Positions 1-8,341 of a stretch of 64,000 bases of DNA are shown piece by piece. Within the stretch, counting starts at the first letter, position 1; each line of letters starts with the position of its first letter. Made by a program: the position numbers and the translations under genes. The notes beneath the pieces are model-generated. The model saw only the letters and a list, made by a program, of their open reading frames with translations, was not told where the DNA came from and ran no database searches. The DNA comes from Thraustochytrium sp. TN22 (lineage: Eukaryota; Sar; Bigyra; Thraustochytrida; Thraustochytriidae): positions 1 through 64,000 of the forward strand of contig JABLUY010000189.1 of the NCBI GenBank assembly GCA_013306675.1, read 5' to 3'.

Positions 1-102
1 GGGACGGCGGCGAGCGAGCGCGCCCGCGCCCGCGCCCGCGCCCGCGCTCGCGCTCTGCGGCGGGCCCGAGTCGGGCCGCCGCCGCACCCAGCAGCGCGCC
101 GC

Positions 103-146
103 CGCCTTAAGCGCCCAGGGCGGCGCCGCCCTGGGCGCGTAAGGCG
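103..146. repeat. 44-bp near-perfect palindrome
   Basis: The two 22-base arms (103-124 and 125-146) are reverse complements except for one pair (110 against 139). The centre GGCGGCGCCGCC has no loop, so the element could form a cruciform in DNA or a hairpin in RNA. Seen directly in the sequence; function unknown. Confidence 0.9.
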
Positions 147-195
147 CCCGGCCCGTACCTCGCCGCGCTCGTGCACGCGTCGGACGCCGTGATAC

Positions 196-286
196 ATTAC
201 ATTGCATTGCATTGCGTTGGATTGCATTGCATTGCATTGCATTACATTACATTGCGTTGCATTGCATTATTGCGTTGCGTTGCGTT
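196..286. repeat. (ATTGC)n / (ATTAC)n pentanucleotide array
   Basis: About 18 tandem units of ATTGC with ATTAC and GTTGC variants. It produces spurious Cys/Ile/Ala/Leu-rich open frames in all three plus frames. Confidence 0.9.
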
Positions 287-831
287 GTTGTTCTCCTCGC
301 CGGTCGTGGTCTCCGACCGAGGGAGCAGCGATTCCGAGGAGCTGCAGCGATGGAGGCCGGGCTGGCCAAGGGCGAGGTGGATGGAGGGGAGGGCGGAAAG
401 CCGTGCTGCACTGCTGCCAGCCGTGGTTGTGGAGGAAGTAAAAGCTGGGCTGGGCAGCACAGGTAGCACAGCACTGGCTGGCTGGCGGCGGTGCAGGATA
501 CGGTCATGGAGTTCGGGTTTTCCGGTTCAGAGCAGGCGGAGGCGAGACGATGAGGTGGACGGGGCGAAGGGCGGGCTGGGAGCTGCGGGCGGGAGGAGGA
601 GGATCGGGCAGGCAGGGTGGATCAAGGCAGGCGAGAAGGTTCAGGGAAAAGGCTCAAGGCAGGCATACGAAAGAGACTCAAGTTCTTTGGTGGCCCGGGC
701 CTTTGATTTCAGAGTCAAGGCAGACAAGAAAGAGGTTCTTTGGTGGCTTTTTATTTTTTATTTTTTGTGCGCGCGTGCGCGCACTGGCAGTATGTTTCGT
801 CTCCGCGCATGGGTCAGATCAGTTGTGTTCA

Positions 832-1794
832 TCAAAAGTCGATGACGCGCTCCTTGGCGTGGCCGACCTTTTCAAGGTTGGGCTTGCAGGCGTACTCAAT
901 CATGGGCGGCGGCCCGCACATGAGAATGACGGCGTCCTCGGCGGGCGCCGGCAGGTGCTGGCGGATCATGTCCTCGCTGATGAAGCCCTTGGAGTGCGAC
1001 CAGTCGTCCGGCGGGCTGTCGAGCGTGTAGTGCAGCTTGAAGCGGGTCGGGTGCTCCGCGGCAAGAGCTTCCAGGTCTTCGCGGACCAGAATGTCTTCCT
1101 CGGTCTTGTTGGCGAAGATGAGGCTGACCTCGGTCGGGTCCGTCGGGTCCGAGAGGACGGCCTTGACGACCTGCAGCATGGGAGTGATGCCCGTGCCGCC
1201 GGCCAGCATGCCGACCTTGCTGAACTGGTGGATCTTGCGCTTGATGTTGAACTGGCCCTTGCCCAGATACTCGTAAAGGCCGAACGGGCCCTGGATGTCG
1301 ATGGTGTCGCCGACCTTGAGCGACTCAAAGTAGAGCGACATCTTGCCGCCGTCCACGAACTGCTCCAGCACGCCGCCGTGGTACACCTTGATGAAGAGGT
1401 CAAAGTAGCCCAGGTCGCGGTCGCTAGAGGTCGGCGTGTACTTGCGCTCGATCTCCTCCTTGCCATGGTCACCGTCGGGCCGTCCGTTCCACTCGCCGTC
1501 CTTGATGCCCTTGGGCGTCGGGCAGAACACCTTGATGTGCTTGCCAACCGGAAGTCCGAAGACTGCCTCAGCGTGCGGCAGCCCGAAGCGGTACATGCGC
1601 GTATCGTGCGAGAGGTCGCGCCGCTCCAGCAGCGGCACCGATACGCGCTCCCTGTTCAGGAATGCCGCCGCCGCCGCAGCCTCCTTCTTGCTGCTGCCGC
1701 TGCGCCGCGACATCACCAGGACTACCAGCGACACCAGCACCACGACCGCTGCCACGCCGTACGGCGCCATCTGCTCCCAGGTCAGCGAAGTCAT
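832..1794 (-). CDS. CYB5R: NADH-cytochrome b5 reductase, membrane-anchored
   Basis: 320-residue flavoprotein that passes electrons from NADH via FAD to cytochrome b5, supporting fatty-acid desaturation and sterol synthesis at the ER or outer mitochondrial membrane. One N-terminal membrane segment (about residues 11-29) is followed by the ferredoxin-reductase fold. The FAD-binding motif RKYTPTSS (117-124) has Lys where the family usually has Pro. The NADH-binding motifs are GGTGITPM (199-206) and CGPPPM (293-298). An insert of roughly 15-20 residues precedes the FAD motif (about 94-113). The start is the first in-frame ATG. The frame stays open upstream through a CTG-repeat leucine tract, but only a GTG could start it. 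Length matches the family (about 300). Divergent from the MCAT gene. Confidence 0.95.
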   Translation of the reverse strand: MTSLTWEQMAPYGVAAVVVLVSLVVLVMSRRSGSSKKEAAAAAAFLNRERVSVPLLERRDLSHDTRMYRFGLPHAEAVFGLPVGKHIKVFCPTPKGIKDGEWNGRPDGDHGKEEIERKYTPTSSDRDLGYFDLFIKVYHGGVLEQFVDGGKMSLYFESLKVGDTIDIQGPFGLYEYLGKGQFNIKRKIHQFSKVGMLAGGTGITPMLQVVKAVLSDPTDPTEVSLIFANKTEEDILVREDLEALAAEHPTRFKLHYTLDSPPDDWSHSKGFISEDMIRQHLPAPAEDAVILMCGPPPMIEYACKPNLEKVGHAKERVIDF

Positions 1795-1801
1795 CCTCGC
1801 A

Positions 1802-1803
<2 letters not shown>

Positions 1804-1836
<33 letters not shown>
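1804..1836. repeat. CAG/CTG trinucleotide run
   Basis: About 11 units ending roughly 10 bases upstream of the CYB5R ATG. Read on the minus strand it is a CTG run in frame with that ATG, so it would encode poly-leucine if a near-cognate upstream start were used. Confidence 0.9.
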
Positions 1837-1839
<3 letters not shown>

Positions 1840-2152
1840 CTGCACGAGCAGTACCGCAGCTAACGCGGCAAGCAGCGCCGGTCGGCCTGCCGACCGGGCT
1901 CCCTCCCGGGCTTGGACAGCTGGCTCGCACGCTTACGCCTCGCCTCGCCACGCCTCGCCTGCCCGCTCGCTCGCCCGCCCGCGCGCGCTCGCTCGCTAGT
2001 TGGCAGTCTGGCGCGTCGTCGCCCTTGCGCCATGCGCAATCGGCGCCTCGCCGCGGCGCGCGCAACGCGACGGGTCGTTTTGCGTTGCGCTCGCAGAGCT
2101 CGGCATCTTTTGCTCGAGTCGAGGTGCAATGCAAATCCTCGAGCCAATCGCC

Positions 2153-2240
2153 GTCGCCTCGCCTCGCCTCGCCTTGCCTCGCCTCACCTTGCCTCGCCTT
2201 GCCTCGCCTCGCCTTGCGCCTCGCCTCGCCTCGCCTCGTG
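2153..2240. repeat. CCTCG pentanucleotide array
   Basis: About 17 imperfect units (CCTCG with CCTTG and CCTCA variants) just upstream of the MCAT start codon. Similar arrays lie at 25638-25685, 36854-36904 and 62461-62539. Confidence 0.9.
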
Positions 2241-2288
2241 TCGCCAGGCGCTGCTCGCGCTCGCGACGCGCAGGAGGGCGCGGCGAGC

Positions 2289-3416
2289 ATGGCCATGGCC
2301 GGGATCGCGGGCGCGAGGCACGGGCTGCGGCGCGCCGCCGCGGCCGTGGGCGGCGGCGCGCGCCGCGGGATGCTGTCGCACGCGCCGCAGCTGGAGAGCG
2401 ACGAGAACGACTTCGTGCTGGTCTTCCCCGGCCAGGGCTCGCAGACGGCCGGCCGCGCCCGCGCGTGGGTCGAGCAGTTCCCGGCCATCGTGCAGCCCGT
2501 GCTAGACGAGGTGGATGAGGCGCTGGGCGACGCCGTGTGCAATAAGCTGCTCATGGACGGGCCGCAGCAGGAGCTGGACCTGACCGAGAACGCGCAGCCT
2601 GGCATCATGGCGCTCTCCATCGCCATCGCGCGCGTCATGGAGCAAGAGCTCGGCCTCGGCGCCACGAGCCCCAACTGCAAGATGGCGCTCGGCCACTCGC
2701 TCGGCGAGTTCTCCGCCATGGTCGCCACCGGCGCGCTCGAGCTCGCCGACGCCGCGCGCGTCGTACGCGCGCGCGGCCGAGCCATGCAGGCCGCCAGCGA
2801 CGCCTTCTTTCGCGACCGCGACGCCCTGGACCGGGGCCTCATGCTCGCACTCATGCCGCTCGGCCACAAAGACGCCGCCGAGGCCTGCCGCCTTGCGCTC
2901 GAGGAGCTAGGCGCCGACGACCACGTCTGCCAGGTCGCTAACGCCAACAGCCCGGCGCAGGTCGTCATCAGCGGCTCGCGCCTCGCCGTGCAGCGCGCCG
3001 CGGCCATCGCCAAGGAACAGTTCCGCGCGCGCCGCGCCACGCCGCTGCGCGTCTCCGCGCCCTTTCACTGCCGCGTCATGGCCGACGCGCGCCCAGTCCT
3101 CGAGGAGGCCCTCAACGCCGCCCCTTCCTGGCGCCACCCCTGCGTGCCCATTATCTCCAACGTCACCGCCGAGCCCGTGCTGGCCGAGGACACGCTCCGC
3201 GCGCTCGCGCTCGACCAGCTCACCGCCACCGTGCGCTGGGATGACTGCGTGCAGACCGCGCTCAAGGCCGCCAGCCACGCCACCTTCCTCGAGCCAGGCG
3301 CCACCGTGCTCACCCCGCTCATCTCCAAGATGGCGGGCCCCGACCTCCGCACCTTTGCCATCCCGAGCCCCGTCGACCTCCCCACCAAGGACGACTTTCC
3401 GGAGGCTTCCGCATGA
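2289..3416 (+). CDS. MCAT: Malonyl-CoA:ACP transacylase, probably mitochondrial
   Basis: 375-residue enzyme that moves malonyl from CoA to the acyl-carrier protein for type II fatty-acid synthesis. An Ala/Arg-rich N-terminus of about 30 residues looks like a mitochondrial presequence. The acyltransferase core follows: FPGQGSQ near the start, the nucleophile Ser137 in GHSLGEF, and the catalytic His260 in APFHC. The C-terminal LEPGATVLTPLI segment is also typical of FabD/MCAT. The open frame extends far upstream, but through repeat DNA, so the ATG in the context GAGCATGG was chosen. A second in-frame ATG lies two codons later. A stand-alone enzyme, not part of a polyketide or PUFA synthase. Confidence 0.93.
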   Translation: MAMAGIAGARHGLRRAAAAVGGGARRGMLSHAPQLESDENDFVLVFPGQGSQTAGRARAWVEQFPAIVQPVLDEVDEALGDAVCNKLLMDGPQQELDLTENAQPGIMALSIAIARVMEQELGLGATSPNCKMALGHSLGEFSAMVATGALELADAARVVRARGRAMQAASDAFFRDRDALDRGLMLALMPLGHKDAAEACRLALEELGADDHVCQVANANSPAQVVISGSRLAVQRAAAIAKEQFRARRATPLRVSAPFHCRVMADARPVLEEALNAAPSWRHPCVPIISNVTAEPVLAEDTLRALALDQLTATVRWDDCVQTALKAASHATFLEPGATVLTPLISKMAGPDLRTFAIPSPVDLPTKDDFPEASA

Positions 3417-4085
3417 CCCCTCACGTGCGGCCAAGAGCAATCCCAAGCCTTATTTACATACTTCCATGCTGCGCCGGGCGACGAGAATGGACACAAGGGC
3501 GACTTTTCCTCCGCCCGCGAGCAAGAAACATCCGCAGTCCGCGGCTCACTCACTCTCAATCCGCGCCTTGAACTCCTGCTCCACCTCAACGGCCTCGTCG
3601 CCGTGGGCACTGGCCCTTGGAACAGCCGACTCTCTCTCTCTCTCTGAAAAAGCCCCGCCAGGGAGCCCCATTCGCCAGCATGCATCGACCTCGAGTCGTC
3701 GCTCGCTCGCTCGCTCCTCCGTGTGCTCCAGCTCCGCTCCAGCTCGCTTGCATTCTGCCAGCCTTCAAGTTGGTGCAGTCTCCAGCGCTTCGTTGGCCTC
3801 CTCGAGCAGGCAGTAGTAGTACCTGGCCTTGCCAGTGCCACACCACAACAGCACGTGGACCGGCCAGCGCGCAGACCCCCAACTCCAGCCTCGGCAGCCA
3901 GGCAGCCAGCGAGCGGGCGAGCGGGCGCGGCGGCGTGCAGCAGCGGCGACGGCGCGCGCCCACTCTCTCTCTCCCCCCCCTCCCCCTCCCGCGAGCCGCC
4001 CCTCCTCGCGTCGCACGGCGTGGCGCAGCGCGGCGGTGCGCAGCCGAGGTGAGGTGAGGTGAGCGAGCGCGTGAACGCGAGCGCC
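3417..4085. other. Intergenic, MCAT to Sec14 gene
   Basis: About 0.67 kb between two genes on the same strand. It holds a CT-rich run near 3630, CT/CCTCC runs near 3960-4000 and a short AGGTG repeat just before the Sec14 start. No gene is supported. The long minus-strand frames that cross it are complements of the Sec14 coding region. Confidence 0.6.
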
Positions 4086-4967
4086 ATGGCCAGCGAGGGC
4101 ACGGCGAGCGGCGAGGGCGCGGAGGGCGTGCCGGACCTGCACGCGGGCGTGACGCTCGAGTCGCTCGTGCAGGACGCCGCGGAACTGGAGGTCTGCAAGC
4201 GGCTGCAAAGCAGGCTGCCCGAGGCGCGCGTGGACCAGGTCGTGCGCTTCGTGCGCGCGCGCCCGGGCAAGCCGGACGCCGCGGAGAAACTGCTGCGCGA
4301 TCACCTGGAGTGGCGCAAGGCCAAGCTGCCGCTCGAGATGACGCCCGAGCTGCGCGCCGAGGTCGGCAAGCTCAAGGCGGTGCTGCACAACAAGGACAAG
4401 GACGGGCACCACATCGTCGTGGTGCGCATGCGCGTGCTGGGCAAGGATACCTACGAGGACCTGGAGGTGGCCGTCAACGCGCTCGTCCTCCTCGCCGAGT
4501 ACCTGGAGGCCATCTCCGAGCCTCTCGGCACTTTTACCGTCCTCTATTCGCGCCGCGACGCCACGCGCAAGAACCTCGACCTCGACTACGTCAAGGCCGT
4601 AGCCGGTCTCTTCCAGGACAACTACCCGGAGCGCATGCACAGGGCACACGCCGCGCCCACGGGCATGATCCTCCGCGGCGCCTGGAGCGTCGTCTCGCTC
4701 TTCTTCGACCCGCGCACGCGTGACAAGCTCCATCTCGAGAAGGACCTCGACTTCTTCAAGGAGATCGCCGACCCGGCCCTCCTCCCTGAGGAGCTCGGCG
4801 GCAGCGACCCAACACCCCTCTCTGCCCAGCCCCTGCTCGACTGGTTCGAGGAGGCTCAAAAGGGCCAGGTGCCGGCGGCGCGCGAGTGGCGCACCACCAG
4901 GGCTGACGCCGCGCTGCTGCAGGCCGCGCAGGCTGCGCAGCCGCCCTTGGCGCCGACCACCAAATAG
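4086..4967 (+). CDS. CRAL-TRIO (Sec14-like) lipid-transfer protein
   Basis: 293 residues. A CRAL-TRIO N-terminal helical region (about 30-80, including RFVRARPGKPDAAEKLL) is followed by the lipid-binding CRAL-TRIO domain (about 95-250). Family marks are the stretch around LFQDNYPERMHRAH (175-188) and FDPRTRDKL (207-215), which correspond to the conserved NYPER and F-x-D/KP-x-T motifs of Sec14 proteins. Such proteins bind or exchange phosphoinositides and other hydrophobic ligands between membranes; the ligand cannot be told here. The start is the ATG in a strong context (GCCATGG). A GTG nine codons upstream only lengthens the open frame. Confidence 0.9.
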   Translation: MASEGTASGEGAEGVPDLHAGVTLESLVQDAAELEVCKRLQSRLPEARVDQVVRFVRARPGKPDAAEKLLRDHLEWRKAKLPLEMTPELRAEVGKLKAVLHNKDKDGHHIVVVRMRVLGKDTYEDLEVAVNALVLLAEYLEAISEPLGTFTVLYSRRDATRKNLDLDYVKAVAGLFQDNYPERMHRAHAAPTGMILRGAWSVVSLFFDPRTRDKLHLEKDLDFFKEIADPALLPEELGGSDPTPLSAQPLLDWFEEAQKGQVPAAREWRTTRADAALLQAAQAAQPPLAPTTK

Positions 4968-5523
4968 CAAAGCACAACGAGAGAACCACGATTGCCACAC
5001 GCGCGGGCTCTGCGGCTCCGACCCATTTTTCTGTGCGCTGTCCTGCGCACTGCAGTCGCCCTCAAAACAACGATTGCCACGCGCGTGCGCTCTGCGGCTC
5101 CGACCCAGTTTTTTATAATAATCACCACGCCTCTGTTCCTCTGCTGGTTGATTGCTTCTGCCTCACATACAAATACGCGCTTACTGTTCAAGTTAGCAGC
5201 CTCAGAATCAAAGCTCGAAGTGGCTTCGTCCGGCGTTATTATTCACGAGACTAATTCACGAGACTACCAGTGACCATGGTGACCGAGCCAACGCACACCA
5301 CGCCTAGGTCCTCGGTTACGGGTCACTCAACTCCCACAATGTCTGACGCGACGCAACGCAACGCATCACCGCGCATCGCCGTCACCCATCGCGCGGCGTG
5401 GCTCTCGCTGCCCACGCCGCCGCAACTTGACCCGCACGGCGCCGCGCCTCGGGTCAAGGCTCGCGCCGCGCCTCGCCTGGCAAGTCGCAAGACGCGCTTC
5501 GCGCCGAGGCGCGCCGGCGCAGC
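4968..5523. other. Intergenic, Sec14 gene to channel gene
   Basis: Starts with a duplicated Sec14 3' flank (see repeat at 4989). An AT-richer part (5110-5260) follows, with a small direct repeat ATTCACGAGACTA at about 5240 and 5253. A GC-rich leader then runs up to the channel ATG. No gene is seen. Confidence 0.6.
4989..5113. repeat. Direct repeat in the Sec14 3' flank
   Basis: About 43 bases starting CGATTGCCAC at 4989 recur at 5071 with a few differences (82-base period). Both copies contain GCTCTGCGGCTCCGACCCA and end in a T run. It looks like a local tandem duplication of 3'-UTR or terminator sequence. Confidence 0.85.
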
Positions 5524-6003
5524 ATGCTAAACGTGGCGGCGTCGAGCAAGCAGCGCAACAAGCAGTTCGCCGAGGATGGCGGCGCGCGCAAGCGCGACGG
5601 AATGGCCTCGGACCGGCTAGAGGTGCGTGCCAACCCAAATGATGGCATACTGGGCGCCACCAACATCATCCAAATGCACCAGCGCCAGGAGCCGGGCGTC
5701 AAACGCAAGAATAGCGATACAGGCGCGCGGCCAAAGGATGATGAATTCTCAGCGGAGCTGCGCCGGTCTGCCTCGCTCGGCCTGCTGCGCGCAGCCTCGG
5801 CCTCGAACCTTAGCAAACAGCTGGCCATGATGCAGGAGCCCACGCAGCCCGTCGCGACCGATCGAGAACACTTCCGCCTCGGCGTCGGGCTGGCGACGCA
5901 CGAGCAGGCGCTCATCGCCAACGAAGGCATGTGGCTCGCCGCGTACAACCACATTTCCCGCTCGCAGAGCAGGCACGCGGAGCACAGTGCAAGTGCTATT
6001 CTA

Positions 6004-6062
<59 letters not shown>

Positions 6063-7962
6063 AGGCGAGGACAGCGACTCGGACAGCGCAAAGCGCCAGG
6101 AAGCGGACGGCAACGACGCTTTGGGCGAGAGCCTTGCGAGCAGGGCCAGCAAGGGCAGCAGGGGGTCCGCGCCCGCGGCGGCGGCGAATGAGAACACACA
6201 CAGTAGCTTCAGCTCCCTCGTAGGCGCCGGTACGCGCAAGCTCCTCCACGCAGAATCCACGGAGAGCTTCCAGCGCGTCGCAAAAGGCTGCGTGCGCATC
6301 GTGCTCAACCACATCGCCGACTTTACCGTCTTTCCGCATTGGCGGACCTTTCGCGTGTGGGAGCTCATCATTGTGACTCTCGTGCTGTACAACAGCGTCA
6401 TGCTGCCGCTGGAACTCTCGTTCTGGCCCGAAATGCATGGCCACTCCGCCATGGTGACTCTAGACTACGTCGCAGACGTCTTTTTCTGGGCCGACCTCGT
6501 GCAGAACTTCTTTCTCGCATACGTGGACGAGCGCGGCACGCTGCATACGAGCAAGGGCGAGATCGCGCAGCACTATCTGTCGTCCTGGTTCATGGTGGAC
6601 TTTGTCGCCTGTGTCCCCTTTGAGCTCTTTGTCCCGGGCAGTCTGGTGGCCGCGTCCAACCTGCTCAAGTGCGTGCGCCTGCTGCGCCTCGCCAAGATTC
6701 TGCGCTTCCTGGATCGGTGGAAGTACGCCTCGGCGACACGCATCGCGCGCTTGTTCCTGACCGTCCTGCTGCTCTGCCACTGGGTCGCCTGCGTCTGGTT
6801 CGTCATCGGCGAGGCGGTCCTGAGCGCGGGCGAGTGCCAGTTGACGGCCGCCGGGGCCTCCAGGTCGCCAACCGTGCACAATCTGCCAATGCATCGCTTC
6901 CGTTCCTGCTCCTGGCTCGCGGAGCACGGCATGGACGATGCGGACCTGCCCACGCGCTCCATCTACCTGCGCTCGCTGTACTGGGCCGTCACCACCGTCA
7001 TGACGGTCGGCTACGGCGACATTGTACCGGTCAACAAGCTCGAGCACCTTTTCTACACCTTCGTGGTGGTCATGGGAGCCGGCGTCTACGCGCACGTCTT
7101 CTCAACGATCGTGCGCGTGCTGGACCGCACCAATGCCTTTAGCAACGAGTTCGCAAGCATCATGGAGACCGCGGGCCAGGAGATGGCCTATCTACGCTTC
7201 CCAGACCCCCTGCGCAACAAGGTCTTTGCCTACTACGACCACCTCTTCCAGAAGCAAAAGCACATGCTCTCGGGCCGTCAGCCCTTTTACAAGGACTACA
7301 TGTCGCCCACACTGGCGAGCGCCTGCACCGAGCACCTCTTCTTTGACCGCATCCAGCACGTCTACTTCTTGCACAACTGCTCCAGCTCCTTTTTGCTTGA
7401 GGTCTGCCAGGCCTTGCAGCGAATGGTGTGCATCCCGGACCAGGCCATCTTGCGCCAGGGCGACGCCGCCGACGCCTGGTTCATTATCGAGACCGGCGCG
7501 TGCCGGGTGCTGCAGCGCGGCACGGACGGCCAGCAGCGCGTGTTGCGCACGCTGAGGGCCGGCGACCACTTCGGCGAGATCGGCCTGCTCACCGGCAAGT
7601 ACCGCACTGCCTCGGTCATCTCCCTCGACTACTGCGAGCTCAGCTACATCTCCGTGACAAGCTTCTACAAGCTCCTCGCAAGCTACCCGCTCGACAACAA
7701 GCGCATCCTGCACAAGTGCGTCACAGTCCTCGAGCGCTTTCAGCCGCCCTCGCTCCATGTCATGCCGAACGGGTCGGCGACCGGCACTTCCATCGCCCTG
7801 ACCAGCCGCCGACAGAGCTCGCGCGACACCATCTTTTCCAGCGCAGCTGTCAACCCTAGAGCCATCCTCGAATTCGACCGCGAGGACGATCTGGCAGCCA
7901 ATGCGCAAGAAGACGAGCAAGGACGGGAAGGAGAGCTGCTGGGGGGCGACGCGAAAGGATGA
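5524..7962 (+). CDS. Voltage-gated K+ channel with cyclic-nucleotide-binding domain (HCN/CNG/EAG superfamily)
   Basis: 812 residues. A long cytoplasmic N-terminus carries an acidic EDEDED run (160-177, coded by GACGAG repeats). The six-helix channel core follows: S1 from about residue 275, an S4 voltage sensor with regularly spaced Arg/Lys (about 378-403), and a pore with the K+ selectivity filter TVGYGD (about residue 490). After S6 come a C-linker and a cyclic-nucleotide-binding domain (about 636-726) with the phosphate-binding cassette FGEIGLLTGKYRTA, in which the Arg for the cyclic phosphate is kept. The filter predicts K+ selectivity; gating by cAMP or cGMP is likely but unproven. Alternative: an EAG-type channel whose domain no longer binds nucleotide. 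Confidence 0.93.
5999..6062 (+). repeat. GACGAG repeat inside the channel gene
   Basis: About ten hexanucleotide units encoding alternating Glu-Asp in the N-terminal tail of the channel. In-frame length variation between strains would be expected. Confidence 0.9.
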
Positions 7963-7972
7963 ATTTGCATGT

Positions 7973-8341
7973 TACATACAAATGAAAGTCTGTAGCTGGA
8001 CTCAAGTCTGTATCTGGACTCAAGTCTGTATCTGGACTCACATGGAAGAGGAGCCGCCCGCACTACTACTTGGAGCGACGCGGCCATGCGCAATGCGTAC
8101 GTGATCATCCAGCAGGTGCTGGTCCGCAAAGATCTGTCTGCAGTCAGCACAGGCCGCCTCGACGCGATGCTCGGGCGCGATGAGGTCGGCCTTGGTCGCA
8201 AAGATGCGGCCGCAGTTGCTCTCGAGGCAGGCGAAGCCGCGGTCGACCGACTCCTCGCTCGTGCTTGCGCTCGTGGGCGCGCAGGTTGGATAGGTGGTTA
8301 CATACAAAGGAAAGTCTGATTTGGGACTTGGGGAAATATAC
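7973..8341. repeat. Tandem duplication of the zinc-finger gene 3' end, plus 18-mer repeat
   Basis: About 320 bases (7973-8296) repeat the adjoining sequence that starts near 8297: 3' flank beginning GTTACATACAAA, stop codon and last two fingers. Between the flank motif and the coding copy, an 18-base unit (AGTCTGTATCTGGACTCA and variants) occurs three times (about 7986-8040). The copies remain roughly 90 per cent alike by eye, which suggests a fairly recent duplication. Confidence 0.9.
8038..8290 (-). pseudogene. Decayed copy of the last two C2H2 fingers
   Basis: This minus-strand segment copies the C-terminus of the adjacent NET-C2H2 gene (8342-9592). Against the parent it has lost six bases (two residues, Gly-His, from finger 3, including a candidate zinc-ligand His) and carries a net four-base insertion that shifts the frame between fingers 2 and 3. 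Finger 4 and the end ...SSM are intact. It has no start codon of its own and lies just downstream of the parent stop, so it is probably transcribed 3' flank or inert DNA. Confidence 0.85.

Larger units (their letters stand above)
1..831. other. Gene-free left edge
   Basis: No convincing coding region is visible. The stretch holds a GC-rich block (1-180) with a 44-bp palindrome, then an (ATTGC)n-type array, then moderately GC-rich DNA leading into the 3' end of the cytochrome b5 reductase gene on the minus strand. Small overlapping open frames on both strands are made of the repeats themselves and show no family resemblance. The 5' or 3' part of a gene lying outside the window cannot be excluded. 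Confidence 0.6.
1795..2288. promoter_or_regulatory. Divergent promoter region CYB5R / MCAT
   Basis: About 0.5 kb separates the two divergent start codons. It holds a CAG/CTG trinucleotide run next to the CYB5R start, a CCAAT motif (CCAATCG near 2141) and a CCTCG pentamer array that ends about 50 bases before the MCAT ATG. The promoter role is inferred from gene orientation only. Confidence 0.5.

Noticed and set aside
550-1839. 429-codon plus-strand frame
   Set aside because: It is the complement of the cytochrome b5 reductase gene, which has clear FAD and NADH motifs; high GC at third positions keeps the antisense frame open.
3765-5000. 411-codon minus-strand frame
   Set aside because: Antisense shadow of the CRAL-TRIO gene with His/Arg/Leu-biased composition and no domain.
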